From positions 142,064,247-142,128,246 of the forward strand of contig NC_081412.1 in NCBI RefSeq assembly GCF_030272615.1: a DNA stretch of 64,000 nucleotides, in the 5' to 3' direction. The stretch's first letter is position 1. The number at the start of each line of letters is the position of its first letter. Shown here in pieces: positions 34,129 through 45,853 of the stretch. The notes under the pieces are model-generated. The model saw only the letters and a list, made by a program, of their open reading frames with translations. It was not told where the DNA came from and did no database searches. The stretch is from Cryptomeria japonica. Lineage: Eukaryota; Streptophyta; Pinopsida; Cupressales; Cupressaceae. Position numbers and translations under genes: made by a program.

Positions 34129-37100
34129 TGTTACCTATTTTCGCTACAAGCTCAATCAGGTAGAGATTTTATGTGTTCACACACAAGGGTACATTTTAAT
34201 TTTGTTGAATTGTATTCATGAACATTTAAAAGGAAAGAAACAAAAGATTGCACCAAATTTATATTTCAGTATGCAAGTGCATAAGAAATAAAAAGAGAAC
34301 ACAATTTTTTTGAGAAAAGTAATCTTTATTAATATGAATGTACAATGTCTCACACAAGCTATGAGACTGACTAATATGGCACAAATAAGGAACACACTAT
34401 ACATTTGTAGATGCAAAACATTAAAGTAAATGTAGAATAAAGAAGGGTGACTCATCATTGCCTAAATGACAAGCCCTCTCTAAGTTGTTTTGTGCATTTG
34501 TAGGTCTTTCGCCCATCCTGCATCCAATTTATGGCCTCTTCGTTGCCCTGAGTACTTGCATTTGAAAAAATATTATCACAGAAATGAGAGTCGTCATTCA
34601 TTATCTATACATGCATCTGAAAAATATACAATCTAACCCTCATGTGAATCACAACAATCAACATGGCATATAAACTCAAGAGAATACCAAATCAAATCAT
34701 CAACAAGAAATCATATATGCTTTATTTTGTCTAACCTGTTTGCTTAATGTACAGATACAGGGAAAGTAACTTTTTATTCATTGAATTACAACATGTGGGG
34801 TAAAATGTGGCTCCCACAAGGGTTGAGCCCAACATGCTGCTACAAATAGTGCATAGTTCACTATTGAGATGGAAATAATATGAACTTCAAGGATCAAAGG
34901 AGTGAATAGGTGATTGTTTTGGGAAATAGAATTGACTGTCAATCTATGAATATTTCAACAGACAACAATAGTGCCATCAAGGGTTTCAACCTTCATTAGC
35001 AAGAGAGGACTTCAAGCATTCATCACTTTAGAGAGTTCATATTTTGATAGAAATCAGAATGGAGTTCAAGGGAAACACATTGAATCAAAATAGTGCATGA
35101 CAGAGAACGGTTAATATGGTATGATTAAAGCATTCAATAGTAGCTATAACTTTAAAAGACATATTGACCTCACAGTCTCCATGACAATGATCCCACTAAA
35201 TCAAACAGTAAGATAGTCTTGATTGCAATCATACATGGTAAAGGAATCAATAGAAACAATGAATGAGACCTGAGACAGTGATCAGGCCTTTTCTAGCATA
35301 ATATTTAGTCATGATACCAAGGATTAATGTCACTGTGACTTCATTAACTGTTAAAACAATAGATAAGAGGTAGAGTGCAGTATGCTCATGAATAATACTA
35401 TCCATGTAGCAGCCAAAGGACTTGATGTAAATTTATAGAGGTGAATTTAAAGCTTCATACTTAGCAAAAGAAGAAGATATACATGAGCAGATTTTAGTCC
35501 CTCAAGAGCGGACCATATAGTGCAAAGAAGAAAAAAGGGACTAGATGTATTTGAGGGGCAGAGCAATCATTATCAAGAAATAGTCCTAGCAATCACCCTA
35601 AAGATTGTTCTCAGTCCATTAAGTAGCTCATATCACATAAGAGCAACTGGGAGGGGTTTCTTTTTCTGAGCAGTCATAAGCACACAATATCAACGTTAAC
35701 TACCAAAGACAATTGTAGAAAGGGTAGGGTGTCCAAATAATGAGAGCCCTGAGTTAAGAAAAGAAATCTAGAACAAACAGTGCGATTATAAGAGTACACT
35801 ATCATTAATTTCAGAATAGTAAATCAGAAAATATTAGAGCAGTCTAAGGAGTAATTATGAAGTTTGAAGTCTTAGTATTGTCAATGTTGATGGTGACAAA
35901 GAAGGCTACATAGTCAGCTAAAAAGCATGAAGATAGTGATCACTAAAGGAAGTATTCTCAGATACCATGACAGGTGATAATAGTCCCAATAGCCTTGCGC
36001 AGTCATAGCCACATATCTCTTGGTTAAGAGTTGGGATAGAGATGATGACAAAGATGTCTCAGATTTATAATCAGAGCTAATGGATAGCCATGATACAACA
36101 AAAAGCACCCAGCTCAATGCAACTTTAGAACAAAATAAGTATATCACATCAAGAGAATCTTACAAGGTGCAGTTAGAGGTATGTTTTCACCACTAATGAT
36201 TGTAGCTAGATTGATATCAAAAAGAAAGAGATAGATTTTTGGCAGATAAGTCCATGATAATGATCAACAAGATATAATGAAAATCTACACAGTGACATAT
36301 CACAGGCTAAGTAGCAGCCCAATACAGTGAGCCTATCAAGAGCACATAGCTACAACCATATAAAGGCAGGGTTGTAATGAATGAGTAGCCTTAATGAACA
36401 TTTCATAATGCACAAAGACCTCACTGTCATAGTGATATCAACTATCAAAATCAGCATGACACAATAAGAAATGAAGGTAGTCATTGTTACTCTCAAAATA
36501 GGGTAGAGAGTTTATAAGGATGGGGATTATTAACATGATAGAATCATGTACAAGAACAATCCCCAACAAAGGTATGATGGTTCTTTGGGATAATTCATTA
36601 CACACTACGATGGGTATAGTAGAAAAACTCATGGAATCTTTAAGACACATAACAAGGATTCTTGTAGTTGTAGCTAAGACAACCATTTCAATGTAAAAGC
36701 ATACAAAAAAGAGAACATAGTATCAAACCCTCTACAGTGAAATGATTCAATCACAAATTCATGTAGAAACCTAGGTTGGAAAGCATCCACATGTTCATAA
36801 TACAAAATAGAAATCATGTTACAGTAAGTGAAAAATATAGAAACGAGATGCAAAGCATTCACCAAAATAAAGTGTTAAGCCATCGTTTACAGAGAAGTAA
36901 GAATTAGTAGAGCAGATATAATAGTGATAATGGTAGAGAACTTGATCGAAAAGAGCCAAAAGGTTTGTTTCCACATATGATAGAAGTGTGGATACATAAA
37001 AGACAGTGACTACAGTATGGCCACATAACAACCATGGTTAGGGTGCAGTCACTATGATCAAAAGAGAAAAGTCTGTAATAGTGAGTAGTGATATAAGTCC

Positions 37101-37224
37101 AAGGTGCCATGAACAAACATAGATACAATGAGCCCTCTACGCGCATCTTCATAGTAGAAAAATACAGTTCCAGACACATAAAACTTCACAAATGCAGTGA
37201 AAAAGCCATCAAGCAAGATTTTTC
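34129..37224 (+). repeat. Giant element 5' LTR, first part (long direct repeat copy 1)
   Basis: Collinear with 48490-51298 up to about 36799, with anchors such as AAAATGTGGCTCCCACAAGG (34801 and 49158) and GCATCCACATGTTCATAAT (36783 and 51281). Beyond 36799 the partner is interrupted by F. It lacks about 138 bases present in copy 2 at about 49900-50035. Non-coding; the short minus frames are not conserved proteins. It is interrupted at 37225 by element D. Confidence 0.85.
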
Positions 37225-38446
37225 CATTGGCCATTTGGTGGAATTGATTATGTGTTGCATTGATGTTTTGTCATTGATGTCAACACTAGCTATTTGGATG
37301 CTTTATCGACACCCTTTTGGTCTCGGTAGGTTGAGTAGTTTTTGGTTAACTTGGATCCAACGTGATCCGGTTGACTTCGGAATAATATGGTGATGGAATT
37401 GACTTGTTCATAATGCTTATACTCATATTTGGTCAATTGATTTTGGCCTGGTGATTGGATGCTATCCTGCTTGCTATGAAGATTGGTTTCTGGTTTCGGC
37501 GAGGGTTTCACCGACAGATCTTTTGGTGGAGATCTTTCATGCATTTCATAATTGGTGTTGGTGCAACTTCTAATGGAGTTTCAGAATGTTGTTGGTGATC
37601 ATGTTCAAGACTTGGCATTTCGAGATCATTGTTGAAGCATGTGGACCTATACTTGGTCCTGGTTGATCTAGATTATGGACCAATATTAATGTAACATGTG
37701 GATAGGACCTATTGTTGTATTTTCGAGATGTCTTATGTGTTGGATATTATTTGTTTTGGTCTAAATCTGACATGGCTTGTAATTATGTAATTGGTTTATT
37801 GTTTGGTGGCTGAATTGATTGTTTATGGTTGAGGTTTTGTATAAATAAGATGTAAGATCTCATTGTAGATCATCATGGTTATTGTAAGAGGTCATGGTCA
37901 AGGAATGTAATGTGTAAATAATGTAATATCATTTAGGAAGAGGAGTTGGTCGATCATTGGACATCGAATTGGGTTTGTGTAAGAGGATTTATTCCTCCGA
38001 TATTGAGCTTAACCTGAATTGTACTCAAGCATAGGAGATGCTATCTTTTGCAATTCGACACTTCTTCGGATTGTAGTCTGAATTTGTATGTAGTCAATGA
38101 GACTCCTTTTGTGATGAGAAGTGTGCTCCAGACTGTTGACCTTCTTGCAAGTGCAGGCCCCTTCATTGTAAATTTACATACTTACTGCAAAAGTATTATA
38201 TGACAGTGGGTAGGCTTCCCACCATGGTTTTTCCCTTTACCGGGTTTTCCACGTACAAATCTTGGTGTTGTGTGGATGGCTTTTATTTTGTGATTATTGT
38301 TTATGCTTAATTGATTAACTGCTATTTCGATATTATTGTTTTGGGTTTTGGTATTAAAGCTTTAAATTGCTAATGCTTCTGGTAATCTGTGACAATTGAT
38401 TCACCCCTCCTCTTGGTTGTCTTCCAGTTATTTGAATTGTCTAACA
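37225..38446 (+). repeat. 5' LTR of element D
   Basis: It ends GTCTAACA, directly before the primer-binding site. The start reads CATTGGCC where the 3' LTR has TGTTGGCC. At about 1222 bases it is 194 bases longer than the 3' LTR, owing to the segment between two ATTTGGT motifs (37233 and 37427). Confidence 0.85.
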
Positions 38447-38447
38447 A

Positions 38448-38460
38448 TTGGTATCAGAGT
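38448..38460 (+). other. Primer-binding site of element D
   Basis: TTGGTATCAGAGT follows the LTR end after one base. It is the copia initiator Met-tRNA type, with one change at the last position against element A. Confidence 0.85.
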
Positions 38461-38504
38461 TTTGGTCCTCTCTGTAGAAAGCTTAACCACTTGAGGAAGA
38501 TACT

Positions 38505-39590
38505 ATGGCGACTAACAGTTCATGTTCATCTAGTTCTTCTGGAGCTATCTTTCAAAGGGATATATTGAGGCTTGAAGGAACAAATTATACAGTATAGAAG
38601 ATTCAGATGGAGACTCATCTGAGATGTCTTGGCAAGGAGATTTGGGAGATCACACAGAATGGTGTCACACCCTTTAATCTAGGATATGGAAATCCTCCTT
38701 CATCCAAATTGGACAAGGAGCTTGAGAATGATTGTAGAGCAAGAGAAATCATCTTGTGTGCACTTTCTAATTAGCAAATTATGGGATTAACCGACAAATC
38801 ATCTGGAAAGGCTATATGGGATAAGTTGTAGACTCTTAATGAAGGTGACCCTATAGTAAAGATTGCTAAACTTGATGGTTACCTGGTGAGATATGAATAC
38901 CTAAAGATGGAAGAAGATGAAAGGATTACTGCATTCATGGAAAGGGTAAATGAGATTGTTATGGGAATTCAATGTTGTGGTGGAACTCTGAGTGAAGATG
39001 AAATTATTTCTAAAGTCCTGAGAACCCTACCACTAGCTTAGAAAATGAAGGCTACTGCTATTAATGGGTTGAGAACAATGGCTAATACGTCTGTCAACGA
39101 AGATACTTTGGTTGGGAAACTATCTACTTTTGAGCTTGAGGAATTTGGACCTTCTGGAGTTGTGAAGAATGAACCTGCTTTTCATGCATCTACATCTACA
39201 ACTGGTAAGCAAGATTGGAAATATTTATATGCAAAAGAATTAGAAGATATGAAGAGAGAAGATGATGATTTTGAGCAACTTGAAGCACTATTTGCTAGAA
39301 GAGTACTGAAAGGACTGGTCGGAAGTAAGTATGAAGGAAAATAACCTTTTAAATGTTTTGCATGTAATAAGATTGGTCATTTTGCATCTAGATGTCCTGA
39401 AAGGAATTCAAGATTTGAAGAAAGAGTTAAAAGATCATTTAAACCTAATCCTGGATGTCATAACAAGTATAGATTCAAGAAAAACAGAGACAAATCATGC
39501 TACATAGAGGATGAGGAAGACATTACCGATTCATATAATGAATCGACAAAAGACTCTGCTAGTGGATCTAGCATTGGGAAGGAATGGGTA
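38505..39590 (+). pseudogene. Gag of element D (UBN2, CCHC knuckle)
   Basis: Starts MATNSSCSSSSSG at 38505. The copia gag N-terminal LEGTNYTV segment is followed by a stop where Trp is expected, then UBN2 blocks including AREIILCALSN, YEYLKMEEDERITAFMERVN and ISKVLRTLP. A later stretch carries an acidic coiled segment (ELEDMKREDDDFEQLEALFA). The knuckle CFACNKIGHFASRC (39354-39395) is intact. Stops at about 38596, 38773, 38828, 39040 and 39342. It would form the virus-like particle and bind RNA. Confidence 0.85.
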
Positions 39591-40190
39591 TTCTTGGCTA
39601 TCAAGGAAGATGATCCGGCACTAGACAAGAATGTACTTGAGGAGAAGGCACTTGCTACTAAAATTGAGGATAAGGATGAATGGGTAATTGACAGTGGTTG
39701 TTCACATCATATGACTGGAGATAAAGGGAAGTTTATGCCTTTGCAAGAAATTTATGATGGACTAGTTAGATTCGGAGATGACGAGGCATGTATGATCAAG
39801 GGAAAAGGAACTATATCATTAGATGGTAAGAACAATACTGAAAATGTTTATTATGTTTAAGGTTTAAAGCATAATCTTTTGAGTGTAGGACAATTGGTAG
39901 ATAAGGGATTTCAATTACAGTTCAAGGATGGAAAATACAAAATCATTAACAGATCTGGCTTGGAGATTGCGACCAGTACACAAACAAAAGGTAAAATATT
40001 TCATTTGAACTTTGGTGAGAAGACATGTTTGATTACACAGATTGATGAGAGTTGGTTATGGCATAAAAGGCTCTGTCATGTGAATTTTGATTGCATTGTG
40101 AAGATCAATTCAACTAAGGCTAGTAGAGATATACCTAAGATTATGAAGCCCTATAATCTGGTATGTAAAGAATGTCAAATGGGTAAACAG
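39591..40190 (+). pseudogene. Protease and integrase zinc domain of element D
   Basis: The retropepsin motif WVIDSGCSHHMTGDKGKF (39681 on) keeps Asp-Ser-Gly. MIKGKGTISL follows, then a TAA at 39858-39860 replacing Glu before GLKHNLLSVGQL. The GAG_pre-integrase zinc segment has WHKRLCHVN (40059-40085) and CKECQMGKQ (40162-40190), so the HHCC ligands are present. Confidence 0.85.
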
Positions 40191-40930
40191 GTCAGAACCT
40201 CCTTTAGAGTATACAAGATAAATCAAATGGTGTTCTTGATCTTATTCATACTAATTTGTGTGGCCCTGCTAGATTTAAAAGTTTTCATGGTGATAGATAT
40301 TTCATGCTAATCATTGATGATTATTCTAGAATGATGTGGGTTACTTTTTTGAGAGGAAAATATGAAGCATTTGAAAAGTTTAAAATATTTAAGGCTAAAG
40401 TGGAAACTGAGACATGATTGAATATTAAATGTTTGAGATCAGATCATGGTGGAGAATTCACATCCGGTGAGTTTAATAACTTTTGTGACAAGCATGGTAT
40501 TAGAAGATAATTTTCTGCTTCCCGGACACCTCAACATAATGGAGTTGTGGAAAGGAAGAACATAACTATCTTGGATGTTGTTAGAAAAATAATGATGGAA
40601 GCTAGTCTACCTTATATCTACTAGAGAGAAGAAGTGAGCACAACAATTTATACACTTAACAGAGTACATATCAAAGGAGAAACTAGTAAGACACCTTATG
40701 AATTATAGTTTGGCAATACACCTACAGTTAACTATTTCAAAAAATTTGGTAGTAAATGTTATATCGGGAGAGATGATATCATTGGGAAGTTTCATCCTAG
40801 ATGTGATGAAGGCATATTTATTGTTATTATAATGAAAGCAAAGCATATAGATGTTATAACAAGAGATTGCAGAAAATAGTGGAGAGTGCTAATGTCAAAG
40901 TAGATGAGCTGAGAAAAAGTCAAATAAGAA
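40191..40930 (+). pseudogene. Integrase core of element D, frameshifted
   Basis: After a frameshift near 40200-40230 the core reads IIDDYSRMMWVTF (about 40312-40350), RSDHGGEFTSGEF (40437-40475) and NGVVERKN (40539-40562), so all three D-D-E residues are still recognisable. LNRV, TPYEL and GSKCY blocks follow. Stops replace Trp in TPYELW and YW-RE and Gln in RRQFSA. The frame is lost again after 40830. Confidence 0.8.
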
Positions 40931-41189
40931 TTTATGAGAAGGAACTCGCAGTGGAAATTATTATATCTGAACCGGTAGCACCTTTACTGGAATAGAGAGT
41001 TGAACCAGTTACTTCGACAACATTAGAGAATTCTACAGTAACTGAAGAACAGGGAAGAGGAACAAAGAGTCTAAAGACTCCTAGGTATGTAAGATTGAAT
41101 CATTCTGAAGATCAAATAATTGGAGATAAGAGGTATAGAGTGATGATAAGAAGAAGACTGACAACTAATGAGGTATGTTTAATTTCACA

Positions 41190-42850
41190 AGTTGAACCGG
41201 TATCAGTAATTGAGGAATGTAAAGATGAATTTGGGTTAAAAGCTATGGAAGAAGAATTAGATCAGATTGAGAAAAATAACAGATGGACTTTGGTTCCCTG
41301 GCCTAAAAATAAAAATGTTATTCGAACTAAATGGATTTTTTAGGAATAAATTGAATGAGGATGGTCAAATTATAAGGAATAAGGCTAGATTGGTTTGTAA
41401 AGGATATTCTCAGAAGGAAGGAACTGATTATGGAGAAAATTTTGCTCTGGTAGCTAGGATTGAAGTTGTAAGATTATTTCTTGCCTATGCTTCTTATAAA
41501 AACTACAAGGTTTATCAGATGGATGTTAAATGTGCATTCTTGAATGGGGATCTTGATGAGGAAGTTTATATTGAGGAACCTGATGGTTTTTCACTATCAG
41601 ATGATACTGATATGGTTTGCAAGTTAAGAAAAGCTTTATATGGATTGAAACAAGCACCTAGAGCTTGGTATGCAAGGATGGATAAATATCTTTTGAAGCT
41701 TGGTTTTACTACGAGCAGTGCTGACAATAATTTATATTATAAAATCACTAATGATGATATATTGATTGTTGAAGTATTTGTTGATGACATTATTTTTGGA
41801 GGTGAAGATAAATTATGCATAGAATTTTCTAAGAACACGAAGAAAGAATTTGAGATGTCTATGATTGGTGAGATGAAATTTTTCTTAGGTTTGCAGATTA
41901 CTCAGACTGACAAAGGTAGTTTTATCTGTCAAACTAAATATGCTAAAGAATTGTTGAAGAAATTTGGTATGGGAGATTCTAAACTGGTAAGTACACCTAT
42001 GGTTACAAGTGAGAAATTGACAAGGAAAGGTGTTTCTGCACCGATAAATCCTACAAGATACATATCTATGATTGGAGGTCTACTTTATTTGACTCGGACT
42101 AGGCCTAACATTATGAATGTTGTTTCAAGATTTCAGAGTGATCCTAGAGAAAATCATGAGATGGCAGTGAAAAGGATTTTTAGATGCTTGCAAGGTACAT
42201 CAAAATATGGTTTATGGTATCCTAAGAATGATAACTTTACTTTATGTGAATATACAAATGTTGATTGGGCTGGAGATGTTGATGACCAAAAAGGTACTTC
42301 TGGTGGAGCTTTATTTCTTGGAAAGAAGTTGGTTTCATGTATCGGCAAGAAACAATCATGTACTTCTTTATCTACGGTTGAAGCTAAGTATGTTGCTGAT
42401 GTGACTAATTGTACACAAGTTTTATGGATGAAGCAAATGTTGAAGGATATAAAGGTGGATTGTGATGCATCGGTAGTTATTCATTGTGATAACTTTGTTG
42501 ATATTGATATATCAAAGAATCCGGTATTTCATTCTAAGACAAAGCACATATCTATCAAGTATAACTTTTTGAAGGAGAAGGTGGAAGGAAATGAAGTTAA
42601 AATGGTTTATGTGAACACTAAAGATCAGATTGCAGATATTTTCACTAAACCTTTATCTAAGGAATCATTTGAGTACCTAAGAGACAAATTGGGGGTTTCT
42701 GCCCCTTTGGTAGAGACTTTATTGATGTGGTTTGGCATCAGTCTAGTATGCATTATCAGAGATACTATTCATTTCAGCATTGATGTGGGATGCTACTGCT
42801 CAAGGGGAGTAGTCATCTTTGAGATTCAGAGGCTTATGTTTTTTCTTTGA
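41190..42850 (+). pseudogene. Reverse transcriptase and RNase H of element D
   Basis: The first RT codons ([20 protein letters not shown]) are in one frame to 41343. The remainder, 41345-42850, is one open frame. Motifs: [57 protein letters not shown] and FVDDIIFGG (about 41777). RNase H has [40 protein letters not shown] and [14 protein letters not shown], ending [19 protein letters not shown] at about 42690. The frame then runs on into non-coding sequence. One frameshift at about 41340 separates it from the upstream frame. Confidence 0.9.
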
Positions 42851-43039
42851 TCTTTCTTTCAGATTTCTAGCATTGATGTCAAAGGGGGAGAGATAGTGAT
42901 GTGAAAAAGAAATTTTGAACTTTACACAGATATTATTCAAAGGGGGAGAGATATTGTTGGGTGTCTTCCATAGGGGGAGACGTTTTTGGCATTTCTTGGT
43001 ACTTAGATGTTTTTCACATCTAGTATTGCCATCAATACC

Positions 43040-43051
43040 AAAGGGAGAGAT
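43040..43051 (+). other. Polypurine tract of element D
   Basis: AAAGGGAGAGAT lies immediately before TGTTGGCC of the 3' LTR. Two further AAAGGGGGAGAGAT copies lie upstream at about 42882 and 42939, each spaced as if from earlier tandem copies of the 3' leader. Confidence 0.75.
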
Positions 43052-44081
43052 TGTTGGCCATTTGGTTGAATTAATTTTGGTCTGATGATTGGATGCTATC
43101 CTGCTTGCTATGAAGATTAGTTTCTGGTTCCAGTGAGGGTTTCACTAACAGAGCTTTTGGTGGATATATTTGATGCATTTCATAATTGGTATTGGTGCAG
43201 CTTCTGATGAAGTTTCAGAATGTTGTTGGTGATCATGTTCAAGACTTGGCGGTTGGAGATCATTGCTGAAGCGTGTGGACCTATACTTGGTCTTGGTTGA
43301 TCTAGTTTATGGACCAACATTAATTTAACGTGTGGATAGGACCTATTGTTGTATTTCTGGGATGTCTTATGTGTTGGATATTATTTTTTTTGGTCTAAGA
43401 CCAACACGGTTTATAATTATGTAATTGGTTTATTGTTTGGTGGTCGACCTAATTTTTATGATCGAGGGTTTGTATAAATAAGATGTAAGATCTCATTGTA
43501 GATCATCATGGTTACTGTAAGAGGTCATGGTCAAGGAATGTAATGTACGAATAATGTAATATCATTCAGGCAGAGGATTTGGTCATCATTGGAGATCGAA
43601 TCGGGTTTGTGTAAGAGGATTTAGTCCTCCAATATTGAGCTTAACCCAAACTGTACATAGGCATAGGGGATGCTATCTTTTGCACTTCAACACTTCTCCA
43701 GATTGTAGTATGGATTTGTATGTAGTCAGTGAGACTCCTTTTTTGATGAGCAGTGTGCTCTAGGCTATTGGCCTTCTTGCAAGTGTAGGCCCCTTCATTG
43801 TAAATTCACATACTTACTGCAGAAGTATTATTTGACTGTGGGTAGGCTTCCCACTATGGTTTTTCCCTTTACCAAGTTTTCCACGTACAAATCTTGGTGT
43901 TGTGTGGATGGCTTTTATTTTGTGATTATTATTTATGCTTAATTGGATTAATTGCTATTTTGGTATATTGTTTTGGGTTTCGCTATTGTTGTTTTAAATT
44001 GCTAATGCTTTCGGTAGTGTATGACAACTGATTCACCCCTCCCCCTCTCAATTGTCTTCCAGTTATTTGAGTTGTCTAACA
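43052..44081 (+). repeat. 3' LTR of element D
   Basis: Runs TGTTGGCC ... GTCTAACA, 1030 bases, collinear with the 5' LTR except for the 194-base segment it lacks. GGTTTTTCCC, TTTTCCACGTACAAATCTTG and TTCACCCCTCC mark its R/U5 end. Confidence 0.9.
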
Positions 44082-45412
44082 TTCAGTGCCATTTCTCCAT
44101 TAAAAAAAAAAAGAACAGAAAGGCAAAAATGAAGCAGATCTGAGACATGGCGGACTTACCATGTATTCCTCTAAGAAAGTCTTCCACAAATATACAGTGA
44201 CAGTGACTCAAAAATACCCTTGAGCTCAAACCCTAGCCCCATGGATGTGCGAAGAGTCTTCAGGGGAAAAAGAACCAAAATAAAAATAAGATGGAAATAA
44301 TTTCATCTTTTGCTTTTTGAAGTTAGGGTTCAAAACCTGAAATATGCCCAATAGAAGTTAGGGCATTTCTGCTTTTCAATTTAAAAGTTTTATTCATATA
44401 GTGACATGGCCTAATTATTTTTTGTAATCCTTTTAAGTGTTTAATGAACACTTATTTGAATTTGATCAAATAAGGTCTCTTAGGGTTTTTGTAAAAACTC
44501 CTTTGCTTTCGAAGTATTTCAAGTTTGTAAATCTTTATTTGAGTGATGTGAATCATTTTAAATAAATGATATTTTTGAAATGCAAAGTGGAGGACAAATG
44601 TAAAAGTCTTGAGAGTTTTGTTTTGCAAATTTGTGGAATAAAATTAGGTGTTTTGTCTACCTAATAAGTAGTTTGAGTCTATTTGGAGAGCCCAAGTAGT
44701 TGAGGTATCAATCAAGGAGAAAAATTAGGCACTTGACTACTTGATTCTTTCAGTTACACCCCTAATTTTGAGGGATTTTTAGTTGCATTCGACACCAAGA
44801 GATTGTCTTCTTTTTGGCAACTCTTTTTGGATTTTAGTTGGAGTTGACTCTCCGTTAAGAGCCTGATTTTCAAGAAAGGTGGCAACATATTCATTTTGGA
44901 TTCAAAATTCAGATTTGAATTTTGGAAGGCATTTTGTATAATTCATGTTTTCTCACTCAAATTTCTAGAGTTCTGGAGTTTGTACCTATTCAACAGTAGA
45001 GATCCTTGCTCTTGTAACTCATTACTTATAAGTATTTTCAGATTTTCATGAGCATCATTCAGATTTTGTAATGAGAAATACTCCTTATTTTCAATAAATA
45101 GTCAGTTCCTTCTCTTATTTTTGGTGTTCTAAATGTTGTTGTGAATATTTTTGGATGAATTAGTTGTGATTATTATCAAATAATCCTTCATTTTATCTCT
45201 TTTCCTTCAATGTTTCATTCATGGTTAAGCATGATATAGTGCAGATCAATGCTTGAGTTATAATATCTGGTAAATGGAGTTGTGAAGCAATATCACAAAT
45301 ATTGAACCTTTCATATGAGACATTTATGCAAAGTATGCAGTTTTGAGTTGTGAACATTTTTCATTATTGGATTATTATGAGTTCCTTGTCATAACAAAGT
45401 CATTTTCAGTCA
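44082..45412 (+). repeat. Giant element 5' LTR, second part after the D insertion
   Basis: Starts at the outer edge of the D 3' LTR and is non-coding. AATAAATAGTCAG near 45093 resembles a polyadenylation side. It ends TCAGTCA, directly followed by TTGGTGGATCACC. The partner part of the 3' LTR would lie right of the F/E/H nest, outside the window, so its membership in the LTR is inferred from position. Confidence 0.5.
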
Positions 45413-45425
45413 TTGGTGGATCACC
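45413..45425 (+). other. Primer-binding-site candidate of the giant element
   Basis: TTGGTGGATCACC abuts a CA end with no spacer. It shares TTGGTG with the sites after the G1 and H LTRs. It is weaker than a full 15-base match would be. Confidence 0.4.
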
Positions 45426-45853
45426 TTTTTAGCAGTAGTTTAATTTTATACATATCCTTCTTCCCTTTTTCTCAGAAATTCAATTAAGTTTTAGGTGATC
45501 AAATAGGAAGTCGACTTATAATCCGGATGTCTTCTCTCATAATAGGATACCCACAGCCTGAGAGTAGTCCAATGTGTCACGGGATTGCGAGAAATTTAAG
45601 CTTGGATCGAGTGAAAATCCCCGTGACAATAGATTTTGGCATGCCTAGTGGGATTGCTGAACTTTTCCGAGTTCATAGAAGGCCACCTTGGTTGTTGTTT
45701 TGGTGTGAGTAGTAGTGATTCCAAACTTTGGAGGCAAGAAGTTATCACACCTCGCGACTTGAAGTTTACATCAACTAGTTTCAAAGATCAAGTGCTAGTA
45801 TATTTTCAGATTAATTCTTCCATTGTAATTTCCAGCTTTGTATATGATTAAGG

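Larger units (their letters stand above)
37225..44081 (+). mobile_element. Element D: complete Ty1/copia retrotransposon with both LTRs
   Basis: Order: 5' LTR (37225-38446), primer-binding site, gag, protease, integrase, RT, RNase H, polypurine tract, 3' LTR (43052-44081). It is full-length in structure but dead, with many stops and frameshifts. By eye the LTRs differ at roughly one base in twelve over the stretch I compared, so the insertion is old. I find no convincing five-base target duplication (TTTTC against TTCAG). It interrupts the giant element's 5' LTR. Confidence 0.9.

Noticed and set aside
34216-34458. Minus-strand 80-residue frame, also seen at 48577-48816
   Set aside because: It is present in both long repeat copies only because the DNA is repeated. 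The two versions carry amino-acid changes throughout and no domain; it lies in LTR sequence.
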